This document shows, in pieces, positions 1-6,538 of a stretch of DNA of 38,904 bases. The translations under genes and the position numbers were made by a program. The stretch lies in the NCBI GenBank assembly GCA_009885995.1, contig VFJQ01000055.1:1-38904 (forward strand). The letters are read 5' to 3'. Origin of the DNA: Verrucomicrobiota bacterium (GTDB lineage Bacteria > Verrucomicrobiota > Verrucomicrobiia > Chthoniobacterales > Chthoniobacteraceae). How positions within the stretch are numbered: position 1 is the first letter of the stretch; every line of letters starts with the position of its first letter. Under the pieces are notes generated by a model. It was not told the origin of the DNA, did no database searches, and worked only from the letters and a program-made list of their open reading frames with translations.

Positions 1-240
1 CAACGCCAAACGCACTCCACCTCACACCGTTCCAAGAGAAGCATTCCTTTTAACCACCCTCATAATACCCGAAAGGCTGGGTCAACTGTCGAACTTGGGC
101 TAAACGGTGCAAGCTCCGCCGGCTCGGCCAGCCCGAAGACTACTTCGTGACATCGCGTAACACGACGGCCCCGTGACTCCGGCGCGACACGCCTCCACGT
201 GAAGCCCCGCGATTCATCCACTGCACGCCGGAGGCGTGAC
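1..240. other. Non-coding left edge
   Basis: I see no convincing coding signal here on either strand. The open frames that cross it have poor composition and no recognisable family. The stretch is less GC-rich at its start (about 1-110) than the rest of the window, so it may hold the promoter or end of a gene outside the window. Confidence 0.5.
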
Positions 241-380
241 GTAAATTAGCCGGCGGTAAGCCGAGCGGAGCGAGACAGCCTGCCGCAGGCAGCCCGCAGG
301 GCGGGCGCGGAAGCGCCCGGCAACCGCAGCAACACCCCCCCGGAACCCCGACCACGAAACCATGCGCCCCGGCAAGGGGC
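241..380 (+). repeat. Left inverted copy of repeat flanking the R-M island
   Basis: Two segments, 241-259 (core AATTAGCCGGCGGTAA) and 331-373 (AACACCC...CATGCGCCCCGG), match the reverse complement of 4061-4124 with about 90% and 80% identity by eye. The left copy carries roughly 70 extra bases (260-330) that are themselves rich in small hairpins, for example CTGCCGCAGGCAG. The two copies bracket the methyltransferase-to-vsr gene block closely, which suggests the ends of an inserted module or dispersed repeats used for recombination. Confidence 0.65.
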
Positions 381-410
381 GCGTGACAATGCACGCGCGC
401 ATTGTCACGC
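381..410. promoter_or_regulatory. Perfect 12-bp inverted repeat upstream of methyltransferase
   Basis: GCGTGACAATGC and its exact reverse complement GCATTGTCACGC are separated by six bases (ACGCGC). The site ends 32 bases before the chosen methyltransferase ATG at 443. It could be an operator for a controller or autoregulating methyltransferase, or a hairpin in the 5' leader. No controller (C) gene is visible in the island, so the role is inferred only from position and symmetry. Confidence 0.5.
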
Positions 411-442
411 GACAACGCTGGCCGCTACAACCGCACTCGCTC

Positions 443-1489
443 ATGCCCGCTCGCAAGAAATACCCGACCAAGACCGCCAAGACCGCGAAGGCGAAACGCG
501 CACCGAAGCGGGAGCGCAACTGCGAAGTGGAATCGTGCATTCTCGGCGAGGACTCGCCGGAATACGGTGCCACACCGCCGCGCTTCATTGATTTGTTCTG
601 CGGTATCGGCGGCTTCCGCATCGCCTTCGAGAAAGTGGGCGGAAAGTGCGTGTTTTCCTCCGACTACGACAAATTCAGCCAGCAGACCTACGAGGCCAAT
701 GTCGGCGAGCGCCCGCACGGCGACATCCACAGCGTCGCCGTCGCCGACATCCCCGCGCACGACATCCTCTGCGGCGGCTTCCCCTGCCAGCCGTTCAGCA
801 TCGCGGGCGTGTCAAAGAAGCTGAGTCTCGGCCGCAAGCACGGCTTCGAGGACGTGAAGCAGGGCAACCTCTTCTTCTCCATCGCCGACATCCTCGACTT
901 TCACCGTCCCGCCGCGTTCGTCCTCGAGAACGTCAAGAACCTCAAGGGCCACGACGGCGGCAAGACCTTCGAGATCATCCACCGCACCCTCACCGAAGCG
1001 CTCGGCTACACCGTCTATCACAAGATCATCGACGCGCAGAGCGTCGTCCCCCAGCACCGCGAGCGCATCTTTATCGTCGGCTTCCGCGAGTGGCGGGATT
1101 TCGAGTTCCCGAAATTTCCCGCCGACGGCCCGAAGCTTGGCAGCATCCTCGAACCGAAACCGGAACCGAAATACACTCTCTCCGACCATCTCTGGACTTA
1201 CCTCCAGAATTACGCCGCCAAACATCGCGCCGCCGGCAATGGCTTCGGCTTCGGCCTCGTCACCGAGCGTGACATCGCCCGCACGCTCAGCGCGCGCTAC
1301 CACAAGGACGGTTCGGAAATCCTCATTGCGCAAAACGGCGGGCGCATTCCGCGACGGCTACGTTTTGCGGAAAATGGACGCGCGATGCTGCGAAAGAAAC
1401 GCCAACTCCGGCGGCGCGGCATCGTCGGGAAAGTGCAGCGTCTCTCCGGCATACGCGCCGAAATTCTCGGCGACGCTGCGCTGTGGTAG
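443..1489 (+). CDS. Dcm-like DNA (cytosine-5) methyltransferase, C-terminally truncated
   Basis: This encodes a C5-cytosine methyltransferase of the restriction-modification type (348 residues from the ATG at 443). A Lys/Arg-rich N-terminus is followed by motif I (IDLFCGIGG, about 49-57), the catalytic PCQ loop (Cys115), ENV (162-164) and QHRERIF (204-210). The target-recognition part with TLSARYHKDGSEILI (281-295) resembles that of Dcm-type enzymes acting on CCNGG/CCWGG sites. The family pattern stops at RIPRRL (301-306). The last 42 codons are antisense to the convergent HNH gene and do not resemble the expected end, so the conserved helix and motif X that complete the SAM pocket are absent. 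The enzyme is probably inactive or impaired. An alternative start lies at 362. The 12-bp inverted repeat at 381-410 sits just upstream. Confidence 0.85.
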   Translation: MPARKKYPTKTAKTAKAKRAPKRERNCEVESCILGEDSPEYGATPPRFIDLFCGIGGFRIAFEKVGGKCVFSSDYDKFSQQTYEANVGERPHGDIHSVAVADIPAHDILCGGFPCQPFSIAGVSKKLSLGRKHGFEDVKQGNLFFSIADILDFHRPAAFVLENVKNLKGHDGGKTFEIIHRTLTEALGYTVYHKIIDAQSVVPQHRERIFIVGFREWRDFEFPKFPADGPKLGSILEPKPEPKYTLSDHLWTYLQNYAAKHRAAGNGFGFGLVTERDIARTLSARYHKDGSEILIAQNGGRIPRRLRFAENGRAMLRKKRQLRRRGIVGKVQRLSGIRAEILGDAALW

Positions 1490-2155
1490 CTCGGCTTTAA
1501 GTCTCGGTGAAAGCAGGAGCCGGAGCTTGTCGTCGAACGCGATGAGCCCGCGGTCGAAAGCGGCGTCGTGCAGACGCGAGAGGCAGATGCCGTTGCGCAC
1601 ATTCAGCCGCTCTGCGACGTGCGTGCCCCACGGGAGAATGTGCGACGCAATCAGCAGTTCGCGCACGGCCAACTCAGTGACACCGCAGCGTCCGCCGAAG
1701 TTGTTGAGCACGGCATCACGGAAATACTCCTGCCCGCGTCGGAGCTTCACGTTTGCAGTCGTCTCGGTCGGCCCATGCGACGGGCGCTTCCGAACACGCA
1801 CGCCTTCGTTCGGGAGCACTTCGAGATCGCTGCCCTCGTCGGCACCGAACAACGTTCGCAACGCGCCTTCACTCGCCGGAACCGCTTCGTTGAGGTCGGC
1901 GTGAAACTCATCCCATAGCGCGCGATCGAGTGCGCTCGCACCCACCAGCCCTTTGATGCCGCGAAGCTTTAGCGCCGGGTCGAGCGACGCGAAATTGCAC
2001 AGTTTCATCGCCACGCTGTTCGCGCCGCGTCCGAGCTTTTCCGCCAGCGCCACAATCACCGGCTGCCGTGCGTGAAGCTGCCCGAAGGTGAGCTTGTGAT
2101 AGAGGTTCAGCACGACGAGCAATTCATCGCGCGTCCATTTTTTCCGTGAAATCAT
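1358..2155 (-). CDS. HNH endonuclease (putative restriction endonuclease)
   Basis: This 265-residue protein carries a C-terminal HNH nuclease domain. Cys157 (GGRCGVTE) is followed by ASHILPW (170-176, with His172), and then by NGICLSRLHDAAFDRGL (188-204, supplying the Asn and last His). The ending QHRASIFRK is typical of the restriction-associated HNH family. The N-terminal half (about 1-135) begins with a WTRDELLVVLNLYHKL segment often found in the same family and probably contacts DNA. The gene is convergent with the methyltransferase and overlaps its aberrant tail by 132 bases. It diverges from the small gene at 2193 with a 37-base gap. Its reading frame is intact, unlike its neighbours, so it may be the functional nuclease left in the island. 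Confidence 0.85.
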   Translation of the reverse strand: MISRKKWTRDELLVVLNLYHKLTFGQLHARQPVIVALAEKLGRGANSVAMKLCNFASLDPALKLRGIKGLVGASALDRALWDEFHADLNEAVPASEGALRTLFGADEGSDLEVLPNEGVRVRKRPSHGPTETTANVKLRRGQEYFRDAVLNNFGGRCGVTELAVRELLIASHILPWGTHVAERLNVRNGICLSRLHDAAFDRGLIAFDDKLRLLLSPRLKAELPQRSVAENFGAYAGETLHFPDDAAPPELAFLSQHRASIFRKT

Positions 2156-2192
2156 TCCAGGAAACTACCGGGTGTGCGCATTGTGGAAAGTG

Positions 2193-2483
2193 ATGAATGA
2201 AGACTGCGAACCCTCCATGCGTAGCGCCTTCTGCATCTACATCACGACCGTTTGCGAAGGCCCGGTTCCGGCCGTTCGCGGTGAGCACAACAAACCCTGC
2301 GTATTCTCCACGGAGTTCGAGGCGCAACGGGAGATTGCCGACAACATGATGACCCGCCTTCGCGAATTCATGGATGGGCATCGCGACTTTGAGGATGCGA
2401 TTACACTCGAAGAATACGTCGTTCTCGTTGACGTGTTTCCCGACGGCTCCATTGTGGACGAAGATGGGAACTATTTTTCCTGA
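2193..2483 (+). CDS. Small acidic hypothetical protein
   Basis: This is a 96-residue acidic protein with no family I recognise. The ATG at 2193 is preferred over the in-frame codon at 2172 because GGAAAG lies seven bases upstream. The sequence has coherent alternating hydrophobic and charged stretches (FCIYITTVCEG, EEYVVLVDVFPDGSIVDEDGN) and codon use like a real gene, with no signal peptide or membrane segment. It lies between the HNH gene and the broken MvaI/BcnI endonuclease, and ends at 2483 exactly where the endonuclease-like frame becomes open. An accessory role in the restriction island is possible but is inferred from position only. Confidence 0.6.
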   Translation: MNEDCEPSMRSAFCIYITTVCEGPVPAVRGEHNKPCVFSTEFEAQREIADNMMTRLREFMDGHRDFEDAITLEEYVVLVDVFPDGSIVDEDGNYFS

Positions 2484-3138
2484 GTTAGCAGTGCCGACCC
2501 AGATTTTCTCGGCTGGGAAGTGAAGCAGTTCGCCGTCGAGGATTTCGACCACATCGAATTCTCCGAAGCCACCACGATGATGACCCCCGAGCCCGGCGGC
2601 GGTTTTTACAAAGACGCCGAGGTGGAGGCATTCGTCCGAAAATTCGGCTATGCGGACAAGAACAACAAACCGGACCGGATGAATTTCGGAGGCCGGCATG
2701 TCGTGGGCGTGCGCTGTCCGCCCACGGGGCTGACAATGCAGCTCGCTGGCTACGACACGGTGGCGGGAAAAAATCACCGATGCGACCGGCGCGAACACGC
2801 TGCTCAGTGACGCGGGCGAGGTGGCCGCGTCGTGGTCGTTCAAAAAGATTCTGGAGCACTGGTCGCACAAGCACTCGAAGGCCGTTTACGTGCCGTCGAA
2901 ACGCCGCACCGAACCGCGCTGGCAATACGCCTACGGCAGCAAAGTGCGGCTGGCGCAACGGACGGATTCGTTGCAGCTGCTGCGCGCGTTCGCATCCGGC
3001 GCGATGTATTACGATCCCGGCATCAAGCTGGAGCAGGTCTCCACGGACAAACCAAAGCACAAGAAACGAGGCCAGTTTCGCGTGGCTTCGAAGAACATCA
3101 CAGCGCTTTACGAAACTGTGGAGACGGTCGAGGTGTAG
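2484..3138 (+). pseudogene. MvaI/BcnI-family restriction endonuclease remnant
   Basis: The conceptual protein resembles MvaI/BcnI endonucleases, which cut CCWGG or CCSGG. The active-site strand appears as FLGWEVK, the GGGFY...FVRKFGYADK block follows, then GLTMQLAGYD, then SWSFKKILEHW, and finally ASGAMYYDPGIKLE with the GQFRVASKNITALY end. Two faults break it. The N-terminal part expected before GWEVK is missing, because the frame opens directly after a TGA at 2481. The frame also shifts at a run of six A at 2768-2773: removing one A joins ...YDTVAGK to ITDATGANTLL and restores the family pattern. The shift may be real or a sequencing error in the homopolymer. The stop at 3136 is three bases before the vsr-like fragment, matching an R-vsr gene order. 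Confidence 0.7.
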
Positions 3139-3141
3139 CGC

Positions 3142-3261
3142 GTGGCGGACGTGCTCACTAAGGCGAAGAGCAGCGCCGTCATGGCGCTCATCCGCTCACG
3201 TAGTGGTCTTGAATTTTTGTCCTGGCAAGCACGCTGCGGCCTGGTGGCGACATTGGCGTAA
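3142..3261 (+). pseudogene. 5' fragment of a second vsr gene
   Basis: Starting at GTG 3142, the first 20 codons read MADVLTKAKSSAVMALIRSR, identical at 17 of 20 positions to the start of the intact vsr at 3624. The DNA match covers roughly 3142-3200. After codon 20 similarity stops, and the frame ends at 3261 after unrelated residues. It lies immediately after the MvaI/BcnI remnant. I infer it is what remains of that system's own vsr after a recombination or deletion whose right breakpoint is near 3201. Confidence 0.75.
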
Positions 3262-3631
3262 GAGCACCAACATTGTCATTCCTTCCACGCTTCGTAGCGC
3301 GGGGCGCGAGCTTCGCCGCGCGTTCACCGCGTCTCTCGAACAACTCCCGAAACCCGACTTCCTCCGCGCATGGTGCGCCGTCGCCTACGCCTTCCCCGGC
3401 CTGCATCCCGATGGCTACGAAGACGCCGGGAGCGGTTGGCCGCGCGTGCTGAAACGCTTCGCCGCCGAGGCGTGGCGCCGGGCGGACGCCGGCGAACTCG
3501 CCGACGAAGAACTCCACCCCTGCGCCGCCCAATGGTCGGGCCTCTACGACCGGATGCACACCCACGAGGACGACGAAACCGCGCGCCGTTTCCAAATCGC
3601 CGCGGACTACGGCGAGCGCGCCGATGGCTGA
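3203..3631 (+). CDS. Hypothetical protein, possibly 5'-truncated, coupled to vsr
   Basis: The region from about 3270 to 3631 has strong coding character, with third positions almost all G or C. It encodes a Trp- and charge-rich sequence with FLRAWCAVAYAFPGLHP and LHPCAAQWSGLYDRMHTHEDDE. I do not recognise the family. The start is uncertain: GTG 3203 lies directly on the breakpoint of the vsr fragment, so the true 5' end may have been lost. The stop codon overlaps the ATG of vsr (ATGGCTGATG, an eight-base overlap), which implies translational coupling and a shared operon. Such small genes next to vsr often belong to the same restriction locus, but no function is assigned. Confidence 0.6.
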   Translation: MVLNFCPGKHAAAWWRHWRKSTNIVIPSTLRSAGRELRRAFTASLEQLPKPDFLRAWCAVAYAFPGLHPDGYEDAGSGWPRVLKRFAAEAWRRADAGELADEELHPCAAQWSGLYDRMHTHEDDETARRFQIAADYGERADG

Positions 3632-4052
3632 TGTCTTCACCCCGGCGAAGCGCAGCGCCGTCATGGCGCTCATCCGCTCGCGCGGCAACCGCGCGACGGA
3701 ACTCCGCCTTATCGCGCTCATGCGCGAGCACGGCATCACCGGCTGGCGGCGAAACGCGCGCGTTTTCGGCAAGCCCGATTTCGTCTTCCGCCGCGAGCGG
3801 GTCGCCGTGTTTGTGGACGGCTGCTTCTGGCACGGCTGCCCGCGCCACGCGACGATGCCCGCAAACAACCGAGCCTTTTGGAAAGCCAAGCTCGCACGCA
3901 ACGCGCAGCGCGACCGCGACGTTTCGCGCACGTTGCGCAAAGCCGGCTGGATCGTCTTGCGCGTGTGGGAGTGCGCCTTGGTGCGCTCGCGTGCCGGGCG
4001 CACGACGGCGCGCATCGTTCGCCCGCTGGAGGGACGGCAAGCAACGCGGTGA
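3624..4052 (+). CDS. vsr: Very short patch repair endonuclease Vsr
   Basis: Vsr nicks DNA 5' of the T in T:G mismatches that arise when 5-methylcytosine deaminates within a cytosine methyltransferase site, starting very short patch repair. The 142-residue length fits the family. Visible features are the N-terminal segment with RSRGNRATELRL, the catalytic Asp in GKPDFVF (Asp52), the metal and active-site block VDGCFWHGCP (about 64-73, His70), the RNAQRDRDVSRTL helix and the closing WIVLRVWECAL strand. The gene overlaps the preceding small gene by eight bases. Its presence matches the Dcm-like methyltransferase at the other end of the island, and it appears intact although that methyltransferase is truncated. 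Confidence 0.93.
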   Translation: MADVFTPAKRSAVMALIRSRGNRATELRLIALMREHGITGWRRNARVFGKPDFVFRRERVAVFVDGCFWHGCPRHATMPANNRAFWKAKLARNAQRDRDVSRTLRKAGWIVLRVWECALVRSRAGRTTARIVRPLEGRQATR

Positions 4053-4060
4053 ATTTCCCG

Positions 4061-4124
4061 CACCCCGGGGCGCATGATTTGTCGGGCGGGTTCCGGGGGT
4101 GTTACCCCCGGCTAATTTCCGTGA
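4061..4124 (-). repeat. Right inverted copy of repeat flanking the R-M island
   Basis: This is the reverse-complement counterpart of the left copy. Read on the minus strand it runs GGAAATTAGCCGGGGGTAA, AACACCCCCGGAACCC and CATGCGCCCCGG. It begins nine bases after the vsr stop and ends about 18 bases before the broken surface-protein fragment. It lacks the 70-base insertion present in the left copy. Confidence 0.65.
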
Positions 4125-4141
4125 ACCCTCCGGGTTCGGGC

Positions 4142-4594
4142 GTGGTCACGGAAGTTGCGGCGCAGTTACGGAAGCTGCGGTTTCCAAACACGCTCTACAA
4201 CTTCACGATCTTCCGCGTCGCGAGCGCAGGTCAAAGCTGCGCTCCGGCTGGTGATCTTCCCGGTTCGCAATGGAAAGCATTCACCTCGCTCGCCATCGCC
4301 GGCGGTGGACGCGGCCCGATCTTCGCCGCGACGCTCGTGCCCTGCAAAGGCGGTGTGCTCGCGACCAGCGCGAGCGGCGTGTGGGGATGCGACTACACCG
4401 GCGCGGTGCGCGCGCTCTTCCGCACCGGGGACACGAACATCATCGCCGGCAAGACGCTCAAGAGCTTCACCCTGCTCAACGCGACCGTGGGCAGCCTGGG
4501 CGTGACGCGCAGCTTCAACGACGCCGCGCAAGTCGTGTGGCTCGCGACGTTCGCGGACAAGACGACGGCGATCGTGACGACGCAGGTGCCGTAG
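4142..4594 (+). pseudogene. C-terminal fragment of a surface repeat protein
   Basis: The sequence has the repeating pattern of the C-terminal half of large exported Verrucomicrobial repeat proteins: SLAIAGGGRGPIFAATL, SGVWGCDYTGAVRALFRTGD, KTLKSFTLLNATVGS and SFNDAAQVVWLATF. The same organisation (a variable value, LLRTGDP, then KKLSLLTP and a closing 'DGRQGVLRIPLP'-like strand) is seen at the end of the delta-60 protein at 17103-19883. There is no signal peptide and no N-terminal repeats, and upstream lies the right flanking repeat of the island. I infer a gene cut by insertion or rearrangement. A GTG at 4142 could allow translation of 150 residues, but export would be impossible. Confidence 0.6.
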
Positions 4595-4641
4595 TTGGAG
4601 TTCCGCTTCACATCGAGCGCGGGTTTCGTCACGCTGCCCAG

Positions 4642-5760
4642 ATGGCGAAAACACACCCCGCTTCGGCTAAGCCGGACCTCGGCAAGTTCGAGAACGTCCA
4701 TCAGCTCGGCGGCATCCGCACGGGCACGCTCGACCCGGGAGTGCGCGTGGCGTTCGTCGATACCGGCGCGGGGCTGCGCTTCACCGTCGCGCTCGATCGC
4801 GGCGGCGACATCATCGACGCGAGCTACAACCAGTTCGCTCTCGCCTACCTCACGCCGAACGGGCTGCTCCCGCCGAGCCCCGCGTATTCGGTTGGCAATG
4901 AATGGATCGCCGGCTGGGCGGGCGGGCTCGTGACGACGTGCGGTCCGCAATACATCGGCGGCGCGCGGGTGGAAGACGGCGTGCAGACTTCGCTCCACGG
5001 GCGCTACTCGCAGCAGGTCGCGACGATCGAGACGCTGCGCAATCCCGACCCGCACCGCGGGCGCATGGACATGGAACTCGGCCTCGTCGTCCGCGACGCG
5101 CGCGTCTTCGGCCCGAGCTATGAGATCCGCCGCACGATCCGTTGCACGCTCGGCGAGCCATCCGTCACCATCGAAGACGAAGTGGCCAACCGCGGCGACA
5201 CGCGCGTCGCGCACCACTGGCTCTACCACTGCAACCTCGGCTACCCGCTACTCGATCGCGGCGCGCGCTTCATCTACCGCGGCCCGGCGCAATACTGGGT
5301 CATCCCGCCGCCGCCCGGCGAAGACATCGTGCAGCCGCTCAGCGCCGCTGCGATGAACCGCCTCAAGCGCGTGCCCGACCCGCTGCCCGCGCACGCCGGC
5401 AGCGCCGAGCGCGGCCTCATCGTTGAGCCGCCCGCCGATCGCGCCGGCCTCGCGCACATCGGCCTCATCAATCCCGCGCTCAAACTCGGCCTCGAACTCA
5501 GCTACCCCGCCAAGGCGCTCCCGCGCGTCGCGAACTGGCAGCACTTCGGTCCGCGCGGCTGCTACGCCTCCGCGCTCGAAGTATTCTCCGGCTCGCTGCT
5601 CGGCTCCGCGCGCGACCAGCATCCGCTTGCGCAGCCTTCACTCGATCCGGGTGAAAGCCGCCAGTATCGGTTGCAGCTCCGCGTGCTCAGCGGCGCAGCG
5701 GAGTTGCGGGAGTTGGCGAAGGCGGACGGCGAAGTGCAGCCGGCGAGGCGGTCGGCTTAG
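4642..5760 (+). CDS. DUF4432 aldose 1-epimerase-like protein
   Basis: This 372-residue protein matches the DUF4432 group of the galactose mutarotase superfamily, predicted beta-sandwich proteins that bind sugars. Typical features are the early LGGIRTGTLDPGVRVAFVDTGAGLRFTVALDRGGDI segment in pieces, the HGRYSQQVA block with a His, the paired HHWLYHCNLGYPLLD strand that supplies conserved His residues, and NWQHFGPRGCYASALE near the end. It has no signal peptide, so it should be cytosolic. The ATG at 4642 is chosen because the family similarity begins right after it; a longer open frame reaches further upstream but runs antisense-like through the fragment before it. The 3' end overlaps the convergent GST gene by four bases. 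Substrate unknown; carbohydrate catabolism is likely. Confidence 0.85.
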   Translation: MAKTHPASAKPDLGKFENVHQLGGIRTGTLDPGVRVAFVDTGAGLRFTVALDRGGDIIDASYNQFALAYLTPNGLLPPSPAYSVGNEWIAGWAGGLVTTCGPQYIGGARVEDGVQTSLHGRYSQQVATIETLRNPDPHRGRMDMELGLVVRDARVFGPSYEIRRTIRCTLGEPSVTIEDEVANRGDTRVAHHWLYHCNLGYPLLDRGARFIYRGPAQYWVIPPPPGEDIVQPLSAAAMNRLKRVPDPLPAHAGSAERGLIVEPPADRAGLAHIGLINPALKLGLELSYPAKALPRVANWQHFGPRGCYASALEVFSGSLLGSARDQHPLAQPSLDPGESRQYRLQLRVLSGAAELRELAKADGEVQPARRSA

Positions 5761-6419
5761 TATCGCCACGCACCGAGCCGGCCGACGAAATCGCGCAGGG
5801 CAGTCTGTTCGGGCGAGAGCTGGTTCCAGCCGTGGTGGCAGAGATTTCCCAGCACGCCGAAAAGCGCGAAGTCGGCATAGACCGCCGCGGGGCCGAGGAG
5901 GAAAGGGGAGTGGCGCAGCGTCGTCTCGCAGCGGGCGAGCAGGCGGTCGAGGTCGGCGCGGATGGTGGCGGCGTCGCGGGTCCATTGCTCGACGCAACCG
6001 CGGCCGAAGCGGCGCTCCTTGTGGCGCACGACCATGGTGCGCGCGATCACGTCTTCCATCACGGGGATGTAGTGGATGTCGGCGAGCTTGAAAGTGTGCG
6101 CTTCGACTGCGTCTTCGATCCATTCGGTGAGGCAGAGATTCGCAGCGGAGTAGTGTTCTGGGAAGAGGCGGCGGCGGCCCCACGTCGCATCGACGTAGCG
6201 CGCGACATCGAGCGAGTCGGCGCTGCTTTCGTAAATCGCGCGTCCATCGTGGACGAGGAGCGGGACTTGGTAATACGCGCCGCCGGTGAGGCGGATGATT
6301 TCGCTGCGATCGTGGTTCGGCACTTCGCGCAGATCGAAGGCGACGCCGCAGGCGGTGAGCGACTGGCGAATCGGAATCGCGTAGGGACTGTGCGGCATGT
6401 GGTAGAGGACGACGCTCAT
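5757..6419 (-). CDS. Glutathione S-transferase family protein
   Basis: This 220-residue protein has the two-domain GST layout. The N-terminal thioredoxin-like part begins LYHMPHSPYAIPIRQSL, carries the QVPLLVHDG segment with the cis-proline before a beta strand, and the IYESSADSLDVARY segment whose Glu-Ser pair usually contacts the gamma-glutamyl group. The C-terminal part (about 90-220) is helical, with FLLGPAAVYADFALFG matching the GST C-terminal core. It would be a cytosolic enzyme or stress protein, substrate unknown. The ATG at 6419 is the only sensible start. It is convergent with the DUF4432 gene and diverges from the sugar isomerase-like gene at 6539 across 119 bases. Confidence 0.85.
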   Translation of the reverse strand: MSVVLYHMPHSPYAIPIRQSLTACGVAFDLREVPNHDRSEIIRLTGGAYYQVPLLVHDGRAIYESSADSLDVARYVDATWGRRRLFPEHYSAANLCLTEWIEDAVEAHTFKLADIHYIPVMEDVIARTMVVRHKERRFGRGCVEQWTRDAATIRADLDRLLARCETTLRHSPFLLGPAAVYADFALFGVLGNLCHHGWNQLSPEQTALRDFVGRLGAWRY

Positions 6420-6538
6420 GATGTCGGACGATGTCGCGTGGCGACGGCTGAGAAAAGGCAGACTTTCCGCTTGCGGGAAGGCGCGCGGTTTCTAGCCTCG
6501 CGCGCACTTTTCTCCGGAAACCTCCACCTCCAAATACC

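Noticed and set aside
4142..4594. Independent 150-residue gene
   Set aside because: It has no signal peptide and matches only the end of a larger exported family, so a fragment is more likely.
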